This document shows, piece by piece, positions 36,117-45,200 of a stretch of 64,000 bases of DNA; within the stretch, counting starts at the first letter, position 1; each line of letters begins with the position of its first letter. The notes under the pieces were generated by a model that saw only the letters and a list, made by a program, of their open reading frames with translations, was not told the origin of the DNA and did not search any database. The position numbers and the translations under genes are program-made. This DNA comes from Armatimonadetes bacterium UBA1398 (GTDB lineage Bacteria > Armatimonadota > Zipacnadia > UBA1398): NCBI GenBank assembly GCA_002305165.1, contig DBQI01000062.1, positions 62,001 through 126,000 on the forward strand. Reading direction: 5' to 3'.

Positions 36117-37025
36117 ATGGCAAAGGGCCGGAAAGTCCGTCTGAAAGCGGTCTCAGAGGGTGGGAAGCGACAGGGGACACGTCCCTTGGCTTTCCGTATT
36201 TCGCGTGCTAATGAGGAAGCTTTTCATTCGGACGTTGATTCGGCGCTCGCGGATGCAAACTGCAGTTTGAAGGATTGGCGCCGTTCCGTTCGAATCGCCA
36301 TCTACCACTCGGACGAGGAGCCACCAGCTACTGCCGATGTCGTAGCCGCCACCCCGCGCGAGCTGATTGAACGGGTCGCGGAGCAGGCCCTCACCGTGCT
36401 TCAGAGCGAGGGCAGTTCGATTCCGGAGGCTGCGGTGCGCGCGGTGGTCGAGAATCTGGTCCACGCTGACTTTCAGGGGGCTGTGGTGAGTATCTTGGAC
36501 CGCGGGGCGCGTGTGGTGGTTTCGGACTCGGGGGGTGGCATAGCGGACCCCGGTAGGGCCTTGGAAGCTGGTTACACGACTGCGGACGGGGACTTACGGA
36601 AGGTGATTCGGGGCGTGGGATGCGGGCTTTCCGTAGCTCGGGAGGCTGTGGAGCGTGGGGGCGGCTCCCTCACCGTCGGGCCCAATCTGGGGCGTGGGGC
36701 GGTGGTCACCCTGCTCGCGGGTAGGGCTGGTGGTCGGGGTGTGGCGACACCCCGCGTTCAGCCTCCTGGGGAGCAGAGCGTAGAGACTACTGCGGCGGCG
36801 CTGCCGCCGAGACGAGTGCAGGTGCTGTTGCTCATGGCGGACGGTCGTGAGGTAGGTCCATCCGAGGTCGCGGACCACGTAGGGCTGTCCCTGACCACCG
36901 CGTATCGAGATCTGAGCAAGCTGGAACACGACGGTCTGGTGTCCTACACAGCCCGTGGCAAGAGACGCATCAGCGAGCATGGACAAGCGGTGGTGGCTCA
37001 CGTCCTCGAGTCACCCGGGGGCTAA
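36117..37025 (+). CDS. GHKL ATPase domain fused to a winged helix, origin-embedded
   Basis: A 302-residue cytoplasmic protein not recognised as a named family. Residues 1-80 are basic then mixed helical (MAKGRKVRLKAV). Residues 85-210 are a HATPase_c/GHKL fold: N box Glu112-Asn113 in AVVENLVHADF, the ATP-lid Asp137 in SDSGGGI, and GVGCGLSVAREAVE near 166. There is no HisKA helix or phosphoacceptor, so it is not an ordinary kinase. After a linker, residues 235-300 form a winged helix (GPSEVADHVGLSLTTAYRDL, then DGLVSY and a basic wing GKRRIS). An ATP-controlled DNA-binding regulator of dnaA or the origin is inferred from its place between the DnaA boxes and dnaA. GTG 36114 is an equally possible start. 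Confidence 0.8.
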   Translation: MAKGRKVRLKAVSEGGKRQGTRPLAFRISRANEEAFHSDVDSALADANCSLKDWRRSVRIAIYHSDEEPPATADVVAATPRELIERVAEQALTVLQSEGSSIPEAAVRAVVENLVHADFQGAVVSILDRGARVVVSDSGGGIADPGRALEAGYTTADGDLRKVIRGVGCGLSVAREAVERGGGSLTVGPNLGRGAVVTLLAGRAGGRGVATPRVQPPGEQSVETTAAALPPRRVQVLLLMADGREVGPSEVADHVGLSLTTAYRDLSKLEHDGLVSYTARGKRRISEHGQAVVAHVLESPGG

Positions 37026-37091
37026 AGGGGACGGGATACCGCCTGTCGTCACGTCGGGGTACCGGAGGGTTAACGCATCATTAAGCACAGC

Positions 37092-37111
37092 CTCACCTTC
37101 GCAGAGGTGAG
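37092..37111. repeat. Inverted repeat in the dnaA leader
   Basis: A 7-bp perfect inverted repeat, CTCACCT and AGGTGAG, with a 6-base spacer, 21 bp before the dnaA start. It could be an operator for the adjacent winged-helix protein or an mRNA hairpin near the ribosome-binding site. Either reading is inference. Confidence 0.4.
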
Positions 37112-37131
37112 ACGGGAGGGGTCTTGGAGCG

Positions 37132-38532
37132 ATGGAGTACCTTCACAAAAGCGGGCCTGAGATCGATTTGAAGGACCTATGGGGCCGGGCCGTGTCCGAC
37201 CTTCAGTCCCGCATCATGAGTAACAGTGCCGCTGGTATCTGGTTGCCGAATCTAGAGCCTGTCGAACTAGCCGAGGACACGTTGATCATAGCGGCGCCGA
37301 ACACATACCAAGCGCGGTACCTGGATTCCCAGGTAGCCGGGGCTCTGAGCAACTCCCTCACACACATTGCTGGCCGTGACCTGCGGGTCCACTTCGTTGT
37401 CGTCCCGAGGGGTGGGGACCAAGCGCGGACCGACCATGTGCCCCTACCGATACGCGTTGCTCCGCCCTCCCGCACGTCCGAATTCCCGTCGAGCCCCCTC
37501 GACCCGAAGTACACCTTCGATAACTTCGTCGTCGGTCCGTCCAACCGTGTCGCGCACGCCGCTGCGCGCAGCGTCTCCAAGACCCCAGGAGGAGCCTACA
37601 ACCCCCTGTTCATCTACGGTGGCGTAGGCCTGGGGAAGACGCATCTGATGCAGGCCATCGGCCATGCTGTCAAGACGGACCATCCGAACAAGGAGGTCCT
37701 GTATATCAGTGGCGAGGCCTTCCTGCAGAACGTGCTCTACGCTATCCGCGAGAACAAGATGGATGCCTTCCGAGCGCGGTTCCGCCATGTAGACCTCTGC
37801 CTCGTTGATGACATCCAATTCATCGCTTCGCGCGAAGGAACGCGCACGGAGTCGGAGTTCTTCTTCACCTTCAATGCCTTGTACCAGGATGGCCGCCAGA
37901 TTGTGATCTCCTCCGACCGGCCGCCGAAGGAGCTACACCTCATCGATGATCGGCTCCGGTCCAGGTTCGAGATGGGCCTAATGGCGGACATCGCCGTTCC
38001 GGATCCTGAGACGCGCCTCGCGATCCTCCAGCAGCGTGCCTCCGCGACCGAGGCGGAAGTACCACTGGATGTGCTTGAGTACATCGCCGATCGGGTGGAA
38101 TCGAACATCCGAGCCTTAGAAGGCGTCCTCGTCCGGGTCATCTACACCGCGTCAATCGACGGCGAGGCCATCACACAAGCCCTTGTTCGACGGTGCCTAG
38201 AGGACTATGCCGTAGAGAATGGCTCGCGGGGGGTCTCCGTCGGTGACATCAAGTCGCTTGTTGCGGAACGCTTCTCTGTCGCCGAGGCGGATCTCAGCAG
38301 CGCGAAGCGAAGCAGGGGACTGGTGGTGCCGCGACAGATCGCCATGTACCTCACACGGCAGCACACGGATCTCTCGCTGCAGCACATCGCATCGGAGTTC
38401 AAGCGCAGGGATCACACGACCGTCATGCATGCATGCTCCCGCACTGAGGAGATGATGCGTGACGATCCATCCATCGCCTCGCTAGTAACAGAGATCGCTG
38501 ACCACCTTCGCCGTGGTGGCGTAGGTCGTTAG
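37132..38532 (+). CDS. dnaA: Chromosomal replication initiator DnaA
   Basis: A 466-residue DnaA with all four domains. Domain I (1-90) includes the hydrophobic patch WLPNLEPVEL. Domain II is a short linker (about 95-125). The AAA+ domain III has Walker A GGVGLGKT at 163-170, Walker B LCLVDDIQF near 222-230 and the arginine-finger region DDRLRSRFEMGL. Domain IV contains the DnaA signature DHTTVMHACSRTEEM, which binds the box. The ATG at 37132 is preceded by TTGGAG. It sits between two clusters of DnaA boxes, so it may be autoregulated. Confidence 0.99.
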   Translation: MEYLHKSGPEIDLKDLWGRAVSDLQSRIMSNSAAGIWLPNLEPVELAEDTLIIAAPNTYQARYLDSQVAGALSNSLTHIAGRDLRVHFVVVPRGGDQARTDHVPLPIRVAPPSRTSEFPSSPLDPKYTFDNFVVGPSNRVAHAAARSVSKTPGGAYNPLFIYGGVGLGKTHLMQAIGHAVKTDHPNKEVLYISGEAFLQNVLYAIRENKMDAFRARFRHVDLCLVDDIQFIASREGTRTESEFFFTFNALYQDGRQIVISSDRPPKELHLIDDRLRSRFEMGLMADIAVPDPETRLAILQQRASATEAEVPLDVLEYIADRVESNIRALEGVLVRVIYTASIDGEAITQALVRRCLEDYAVENGSRGVSVGDIKSLVAERFSVAEADLSSAKRSRGLVVPRQIAMYLTRQHTDLSLQHIASEFKRRDHTTVMHACSRTEEMMRDDPSIASLVTEIADHLRRGGVGR

Positions 38533-38846
38533 GGCCATCCTTGTGACCACTGATGAGGCGGCCCGAATGACGTGTGGAGTAGCAGTGGATAGATCGGTCA
38601 GTCCGTGTGGATTGCATGTGCAGAACAACACACTGTGTGTAACCTCGGAGATCTGCACATGCCCTCCACGTCGTCATCCACAGGAGGAATCCGCGCCGCC
38701 GCAGGCTACAGAGCGCTTGTCCACCGAATACACGGCATTAGTAGTACTGTAGTACTTTTTGAAGGATTCAAAGAATAAGGACTATGTGCAGTGGATAGCG
38801 TGATCGACCCTGTATCGCCACATGGGGTCCAGGAGGAGCTTTTGGG
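38533..38846. other. Right arm of oriC: degenerate DnaA boxes, non-coding
   Basis: The 314 bp between dnaA and dnaN has no gene. Five sequences close to the DnaA box can be seen: TGTGGAGTA at 38573, AGTGGATAG at 38584, TGTGGATTG at 38606, TCATCCACA at 38674 and TTGTCCACC at 38717. A sixth, AGTGGATAG, is at 38790. Each differs from the consensus at one to three positions, so they would be low-affinity sites. Bases 38739-38780 are markedly AT-rich against the high-GC background. Confidence 0.72.
38739..38775 (+). promoter_or_regulatory. Candidate DnaA-trio / DNA unwinding element
   Basis: TAGTAGTAC then TGTAGTAC follows the box-like TTGTCCACC by 13 bases and leads into an AT-rich run. TAG repeats beside a DnaA box are the known form of DnaA-trio elements, where DnaA loads on single-stranded DNA. 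An imperfect inverted repeat around GGA (TTGAAGGATTCAA, 38759-38771) overlaps the tract. This is a motif-level inference. Confidence 0.55.
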
Positions 38847-39959
38847 ATGAAGCTATCGTGTGACAGGGCAGCGCTACTCGAGGGTATCCATGCGGTGCAG
38901 AAGGCGGTGACCTCTCGCAGCACCCTGCAGATCCTCGGCAACTTGCTTCTCGAAACTCGCGAGGGCGGGCGCCTTGGTCTGGTGGCATACGACTTGGAGA
39001 TCGGGATCGAGACGAGTGTGCCCGCCAACGTTGAGCGCACAGGCGCGCTGACGATCCCCGCCCGGGTGCTGAGTGATGTCGTGGCGATTCTGCCCGAGGC
39101 TCCTGTCACGATATCGGTCGACGACCGCCATGTAACCGAGATAACCTGCGCGCGATCACGCTACGAGCTCCATGGATTGCCGGCGGAGGAGTTTCCGAGG
39201 CTTCCGCAGATAGAGGGCGGCGTCTCCGTACGAGTGAGCGGTGATGTGATGAGCCGCCTCATCAGGGAGACGCGCTTCGCTAGCTCAGCGGACGATCCAC
39301 GCAAAGTCCTTACGGGGATCCTCACGATCATCCAGGATAGCGAGCTACAGTTCGTGGCCACCGATGGCTATCGCCTCGCATGGTCGAGGGAAGGGATCGG
39401 GCACGAGGTTCAGGAGCGCTACGAGGCGATCGTTCCCGCGCGCGCGTACGGCGAGGTTGCTCGGCTTATTCCTTCAGGCGAGGTCGATGTTGGGATCGTT
39501 CTCTCAGACGCGCAAGTAAGGTTCACCATCGGGAATACCTCGGTGCAATCGCGGCTTATCGAGGGCGAGTATCCGAACTGGGAGCGCGTGATCCCCGCCA
39601 GCCACAACAAGTCGCTCATCATATCGGTCGAAGATCTCCGGGCTGCGGCAAAGCGCGTGTCGGTTGTGGCGCGCGAGGACGGTAACAAGGTTGTGCTTGA
39701 TGGCTCGCCGGAGCGGCTGGTTCTCAGTGCGCGCAGCCAGGTGGTTGGTCAGGCGCAGGAGGATCTCGGTGTCCGTTTCGATGGAGAGCCGATCGTGATC
39801 GGTTTCAACTCCCGCTACCTGCTCCAGGCTATGGAGGTTATTGACTCGGAGGAAGTCCAGCTTGAGCTGAAGGAGTCCGACAACCCTGGCGTCCTCAAAC
39901 CCGTAGGCCGGGACAACTACGTCTGCCTGCTGATGCCGATGGGCGTCGGTCAGTCGTAG
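38847..39959 (+). CDS. dnaN: DNA polymerase III beta sliding clamp
   Basis: A 370-residue beta clamp with three repeated domains. MKLSCDRAALLEGIHAVQKA opens domain 1, and FNSRYLLQAMEVIDSEEVQL and the C-terminal YVCLLMPMGV are standard for domain 3. It encircles DNA and tethers the replicative polymerase. The ATG is preceded by GGAGGAG. It follows dnaA as usual, but recF and gyrB do not come next; instead there is a terminator and a convergent pseudopilin gene. Confidence 0.98.
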   Translation: MKLSCDRAALLEGIHAVQKAVTSRSTLQILGNLLLETREGGRLGLVAYDLEIGIETSVPANVERTGALTIPARVLSDVVAILPEAPVTISVDDRHVTEITCARSRYELHGLPAEEFPRLPQIEGGVSVRVSGDVMSRLIRETRFASSADDPRKVLTGILTIIQDSELQFVATDGYRLAWSREGIGHEVQERYEAIVPARAYGEVARLIPSGEVDVGIVLSDAQVRFTIGNTSVQSRLIEGEYPNWERVIPASHNKSLIISVEDLRAAAKRVSVVAREDGNKVVLDGSPERLVLSARSQVVGQAQEDLGVRFDGEPIVIGFNSRYLLQAMEVIDSEEVQLELKESDNPGVLKPVGRDNYVCLLMPMGVGQS

Positions 39960-39973
39960 TACTCGTGCAACGC

Positions 39974-40005
39974 CGGCTGGGCCGTCAGCGTTGACGGCCC
40001 AGCCG
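39974..40005. terminator. Bidirectional terminator between dnaN and the pseudopilin gene
   Basis: A perfect 14-bp inverted repeat (CGGCTGGGCCGTCA and its complement) with a 4-base loop, GCGT. It sits between two convergent stops, and has the same geometry as the hairpin at 27261: 14-bp stem, 4-base loop, no U tract. Confidence 0.85.
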
Positions 40006-40024
40006 CTATTCCGCCTCAGTGCCC

Positions 40025-40690
40025 CTACTCTTCCACTATGAGCCGCTGTGGGTTGTGCATCCCGGGCAACACGGATCCCAGCGTCGTCTCCCACCTCAGC
40101 CACTTAGAGTGCCCGTCAGCAAAGGCATAATTCGAGCCCTCGTTGTGGGCCGCAGGTTCTATGTGTCCCAGGAACCAGTTGTGGCCGTCGCCGGCGACGT
40201 AGGCATCGATACTATCCCAAGTGACGCCATCCGCCGGCCAAGGATGGTAGCCAAAGGCGGGGATCCCAGCCCTGCGCTCAGAGACCATGATGGTTCCTGC
40301 CGGGTCCTTGAGCCCCGAGTACGGGTATCCATGGGCGAGCACCCCGCTGATGATGTAGTCCGTGTACATCGTCAGATCGTCACGAAGTGACGGGCATCGG
40401 AAGACCTGATCACTCATCACGTAGGACTGCAGAGGACCGTACCATGTCTCCGCCCCCTCCCCTGGCTCGTGACCGACGGTTACGAACTGTCCGTCCCAGT
40501 CCTCCACGTACATCATCATCGCGGTGCTGATCTGCCGGTTGTTGCTGAGGCACGCCGTCTGCCGCGCCTTCTCCCGCGCCTTGGCGAAGACGGGGAAGAG
40601 GATCGCCGCGAGGATGGCGATGATAGCGATGACCACGAGTAGCTCGATGAGCGTGAAACCAAGAGTTGTCACGTGCTTCCGAACACGCAT
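40025..40690 (-). CDS. Type II pseudopilin-like protein with H-X9-DG motif
   Basis: A 221-residue protein with a prepilin N-terminus: the cleavage and methylation site GFTLIELLVVIAIIAIL, near residue 11. The following FPVFAKAREKARQTAC is typical of the Armatimonadota/Planctomycetes group of these proteins. The C-terminus carries an exact H-X9-DG motif: His, nine residues, then Asp-Gly (HNEGSNYAFADGHSKW). Members are abundant paralogues of unknown function, probably surface pseudopilins. The ATG follows AGGAGGGGTACAA. Confidence 0.93.
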   Translation of the reverse strand: MRVRKHVTTLGFTLIELLVVIAIIAILAAILFPVFAKAREKARQTACLSNNRQISTAMMMYVEDWDGQFVTVGHEPGEGAETWYGPLQSYVMSDQVFRCPSLRDDLTMYTDYIISGVLAHGYPYSGLKDPAGTIMVSERRAGIPAFGYHPWPADGVTWDSIDAYVAGDGHNWFLGHIEPAAHNEGSNYAFADGHSKWLRWETTLGSVLPGMHNPQRLIVEE

Positions 40691-40765
40691 TTGTACCCCT
40701 CCTGAGCCTCGGGGCAGTTAGCCCCGCTGGACGTGTGCATGACCGCAAAGTGTTGAGGCACACGG

Positions 40766-41092
40766 CTAGGCAGGAGGAGCGCGAGTCCGGTCTGTTCTGG
40801 TGCGCGAAGCAAGGTCCGGACAAGAGACGGTCACATCCGGCGTCTCTAGCTCACCGATGTGCGCCAGGGGTGGGGGTGCTTCCGGGGGCGTGTAGCCCTT
40901 CAAGAGGGCTTCACACAGAGCGCAATCCGACACACCGCTTGTGCACGGTCTGGTGTCGCCACACCCTGCGTCATCGTGGCACGGGCCCGGCGACAGCGCA
41001 TGGCCCGCAGGATGAACCAGCGCCGCGATCAGTGTGATCGCGGCGACCCAGATGTCACAACGTGTTGCCCGCCCTATGCTCTTCATGCTCAA
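40766..41092 (-). CDS. Small Cys-rich secreted protein (hypothetical)
   Basis: A 108-residue ORF with a plausible signal peptide (IWVAAITLIAALVHPAGHA) followed by paired cysteines (GPCHDDAGCG, PCTSG, DCALCEALL) and a Pro-rich then Arg/Thr-rich tail. The cysteine pattern resembles small DUF2946-like exported proteins. It is 75 bp upstream of the pseudopilin on the same strand. An alternative start is two codons later at 41086. No RBS is strong, so coding status is moderate. Confidence 0.5.
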   Translation of the reverse strand: MSMKSIGRATRCDIWVAAITLIAALVHPAGHALSPGPCHDDAGCGDTRPCTSGVSDCALCEALLKGYTPPEAPPPLAHIGELETPDVTVSCPDLASRTRTDRTRAPPA

Positions 41093-41213
41093 TCATCTTG
41101 TCCCGCCGCTGCGTAGTTCACGTTACACAACGGTAGGCCTCGAAGACCAGGTGAACTGCCGCTGAGCGTGGAAGACACTCGCTGCTACCTAAGCAGCCCG
41201 AAGGAGGCACGGG

Positions 41214-42275
41214 ATGAAGGGCGTGATCCTGTGCGCGGGGTTCGGAACGCGGATGCGGCCCCTGACGTACACCGGCGCCAAGCATCTCCTGCCGGTAGCG
41301 AACAAGCCCATCATCGAGTACGCGCTGGAAGCCCTCGCTGCCGCAGGCATCAAGGATATTGGCTTGGTAGTGGGAGGGCCGACGCGAGATCAGATCATGG
41401 AGGCCGTCGAGGACGGCAGCCGCTTCGGCGTCCAGACCACCTACATCGCTCAGGAGTCGCCCCGCGGTCTGGCACATGCGGTGTCCATGTGCAGGGAGTT
41501 CGTCGGCGATAGCCGGTTCGTCGTCTACCTCGGCGACAACATCATCCACGGTGGTATCACCGAATTCGTGCGTGCCTTCGACGAGACGCGGAGCGCGCAG
41601 ATCCTCGTAGCGCAAGTGGAGGATCCGCGGCCCTTCGGCGTCGCGGACACCCGGGATGGGCGGGTCGTACGGCTCATCGAGAAGCCCAAGACCAAGGAGA
41701 TCAACCGCGCCATCGTGGGGGTCTATGCCTTCACTTCCGAGATCTTCGACGCGGCGGACCGGATCCAGCCATCGGCCAGGGGTGAGCTGGAGATCACCGA
41801 CGCACTCCAGCGACTCGTAGAGGATGGCAAGCTCGTAACCGCCATCGAGGTGAGTAGCTGGTGGGCCGACACAGGGCGGCCGGAGGATGTGCTTGAGGTG
41901 AACCGGCGGCTCCTCCACGACCTGGCGCCGAACATCGAGTGCGTGACGGGGGGGGACTGGGATGCCGTCGGCCCGATCTCCGTCGGCGCAGGCACGAAGA
42001 TCCACGAAAGCAAGATTCGGGGCCCCGTCATCATCGGCCGGGACTGCGAGATCGAGGGCTGCTACATCGGTCCGTACACATCCATCAGCGATGGGTGCGT
42101 GCTGCGCGACACGGAGATCGAGTTCTCGATCCTCCTGCCCGGTGTCCAGATCAGCGACATGCCCCTGCGCATCGACAGTAGCCTCATCGGAGCGCGCTCC
42201 CGCCTGGACCGCAGCGAGACACCAGCCCGTACCCTACGCTTCCTCATGGGCAGCGACAGCGAGATAAGGCTCTAG
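41214..42275 (+). CDS. Sugar-1-phosphate nucleotidyltransferase, long RmlA form
   Basis: A 353-residue nucleotidyltransferase. The N-terminal Rossmann-like domain has the nucleotide-binding signature GVILCAGFGTRMRPLTYTGA and KHLLPVANKPIIEY, with VYLGDNIIH as the catalytic metal motif. From about residue 240 the hexapeptide repeats (IRGPVIIGRDCEIEGCYIG, YTSISDGCVLRDTEI) form a left-handed beta-helix. This is the long (TIGR01208-type) form of glucose-1-phosphate thymidylyltransferase. The ATG follows GGAGGCACGGG. It probably makes dTDP-glucose or a similar activated sugar for surface polysaccharide. Confidence 0.9.
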   Translation: MKGVILCAGFGTRMRPLTYTGAKHLLPVANKPIIEYALEALAAAGIKDIGLVVGGPTRDQIMEAVEDGSRFGVQTTYIAQESPRGLAHAVSMCREFVGDSRFVVYLGDNIIHGGITEFVRAFDETRSAQILVAQVEDPRPFGVADTRDGRVVRLIEKPKTKEINRAIVGVYAFTSEIFDAADRIQPSARGELEITDALQRLVEDGKLVTAIEVSSWWADTGRPEDVLEVNRRLLHDLAPNIECVTGGDWDAVGPISVGAGTKIHESKIRGPVIIGRDCEIEGCYIGPYTSISDGCVLRDTEIEFSILLPGVQISDMPLRIDSSLIGARSRLDRSETPARTLRFLMGSDSEIRL

Positions 42276-42287
42276 CCAGGCCCGGCC

Positions 42288-45200
42288 TCACCGGCGTGCC
42301 ACGGAGACACACCCCACCGACCTCGGCCCAACGCGAGCATGGAGGACCAAACGCCCCTGGAGTTCCGAGACCTCCGCGGGAACTCCATTCCAGAGGTCCG
42401 TCGCCGCGCCCTCGAAGCCGTCTGGCAGGAGCAGCACCGGGCCGTCATAGGTAACGTACCCCTCATTGTAGAGAGTGAAGACCACTTCATCAGGACCCTC
42501 GAAACGGTTGGCGTGGATTCCCGAGGCCAGGGTCGGGGCGAGCGGTATCACCGCATCGGAGCCGAAGGTGGCGCCATGGCTCGACAGGAGGCCATAGCAC
42601 TTCCGGATCATCTGGAGGGTCTGAGGAGCGAACCACTCGTCGGGTGGCCCCTCGAGCCACAGGGCCTCGCCGTTGAAAAAGGTCCAGGCGACGCCGGTAG
42701 CCCACGAGCCCGTCGGCTTGTCGCAGTAGAGGATCTCGATGGTCTTGAAGTCCGGATGCACGAACCGATAGAGGTTCACGGGGACATCGACGCCGGCAGC
42801 AAGGCACTGGTTCATCGCGTAGGTGAAGCTCGCGTCCTGAAGCGGGGCATTGGAGTCGGGTGGCGACTCCTCGGTGTAGAGGATCACTCCCGGGTCGACG
42901 CCATCGAGGGAATGGCGAACCTCCCGAACGAAGCCGTGCTCGGCCTCGATCTGGTTCATCGGGACCGAGTGGCCGTGGTCCGCCGAGTAGCAGTCGCGGT
43001 AGGTTGAGCAGAAGCCGAACTCGTCGATGTAGATCCCGCTGGGCCCGAGGTTGGTGGCGGCTCGGGCGTAGGTCTCGGCCTGAAGCTGTCTCCACTCCTC
43101 GATCCACGGGCAGGCGAACACCTCGGTGGCATCGGGCCAGAAGCGCGGCGCACCCTCCTCGTCGATGATGGCCACCCTCTCGCCGATGCGCTGCCCCAAG
43201 GGGCCGCGGGTCTCCAGGAGATAGCCCTCGATGTAGAGTCCAACGGGGATGCCCGATGACTGGAGCTCCTCCATCGCCGCCCTCATCGCGGGATAGCCAC
43301 CGGCCCAATGCTCACTGGGGTCAGGATCGCCGGGCCGGTGGTAGATGCGGCCGAGATCCGGCACCGTGCCCCAATCGAAGATGTGGAGGTACTCGATGCC
43401 GCCGAAGGCCTCCTCGGCCTCGTGCACGGCCGGCCAGAGATCGACGGGCTGGCTTCGATCCCCCCACAGGGGATCCAGCCAGTGCAGGAACCGCTGGCGG
43501 AAGTTCCAGATGCCGCGCACCCATTGCGGCCGGGGCGCCTCCGGCTCGGGTAGCCCCGCCCGGTAGACCTCCAGGGCCGTGTGCCAGTCCCCCGCAAGGC
43601 ACTGGATCCGGTAGCCCGGCACACGTGTGGGGTCTGCTGACGCATCCACGAAGCGAGGGGTGACGCCCAGAGCGACCTCCTCCCCGCGCTTGGAGAGCCC
43701 AAGAGAGCCGATACCGGGGTCACGGGCTTCGATCATGACGGAGGCCGAGTCATCGGGAGTCTGGACGGTGAGGAAGGGGTGGCGGATACCCCACCCGGCA
43801 TAAGGGGCCGAGAGGTCACGGTCCTCGCTGCCGATGGTGGGCGTCATCGAGGGGAAGCAGTAGATAGGCTCCCCTCGCCCTCCCATGCGTGTGGGGATGG
43901 GCGGATAGAGGACCTCCACGCGCGAGCCGCCTTCCACAGAGGAAACCTCGATGTCAAACCCGATCGCGTCCCCGTCGCGGCTCCAGCGCATCGTCCACTC
44001 AACGCCGTCACCGACGTGGGAGAACTCGTAGACGCCATCACGCAGGGCCGCGCGCTGTGTCCGGAGGTATTCGTCGGGCGTCTCCTCGCCACCGAGGCGC
44101 AACCGGAGCAGTGGCACCGGTCGTGCGAGGATGTCGCGGCCCAGCGGCTTGTGGTAGATCGCCCGGAGGGTAGGCGCGCCGGTGCGGCTGAGGGTGACGC
44201 GGGTCGTGGCGGTCTCCAGATGAACGACGTCCCCATCCTCGGTAACCCACTCCGCTGGCTCGGTGGGATGAGCAAGCGGCACAGCCGCGGTGGGGAGCGA
44301 CACTCGGTGGAGCACTGAGTCCGGCGGCGTGAACAGGGCCGCTCCCTCTCGAACCGTGGCGCCAAGCACGGCGAGGGCGACCTGATCGGTGAGCAGACGG
44401 AGCGTTAGAGAGTCCGCGGTGCGGGTCGGGTCCAGCGGGCAACGCAGGACAGCGACACCCTCCGGCAGACCCCAACGCCACTCCCCACGCGCGGTGGCGG
44501 GTACCACGGCGGGGATGCACTCCACCACCCCATCGGGGTAGCGAACCTCAGCGACGAACCGGTCCGGCCCCGGCAGGTGCTGAAGCGCCGCGGCTCCGCG
44601 AACGGGGTCATCGTTGCCCACCATACCCGATGCGACGAGGAGGAAGAGCTCAGAGCCGGCAACGCCGAGGGGGATCTCCAGCGACCCGCGCGCCCCCCAG
44701 CGGAGCCATGCCGCGCCGCCTCCCCGGGAATCGAAAGGCACGCCGCAGGCCGCCAGCCGCCCGCGCGGTAGGTCACCGGATAGTCCCGCCACTCGGGGAA
44801 GCGCCTCTATCCCAAGGTCCACCGGATCCGTCTGCTCAGCGTGCGCCATGCGCCGCAGGATGCGCCACGGCCCTGGCTGGGCCTCCCCGGCAAAGAGCGT
44901 TAGGGAGTCGATGGGCTGGAGTCGTGGCTCATCGTCAAGGACAATGGACTCGACTTCCAGCCAGGCCCCGGGCTTGAGAGCCTGGACCTGCAGGGCCAGC
45001 CCGCTCACGACGCTCACGCGCGAAGGGCGGTCGGGTATCTCGGCGGAGGCGACGTGGGTCTCACCGTCGTAGCGGAGGGCCTGTCCGGGGAAGACGGCGG
45101 CGTATTGCTCGCCTCGCTCCTGGTCGCCCAGAAGGGCGAGGGCATAGTCGCTCGCGCCGCCCCCGCCGCCGCGGTAGGTGAGAGTGACGTGCCGCCGCCG

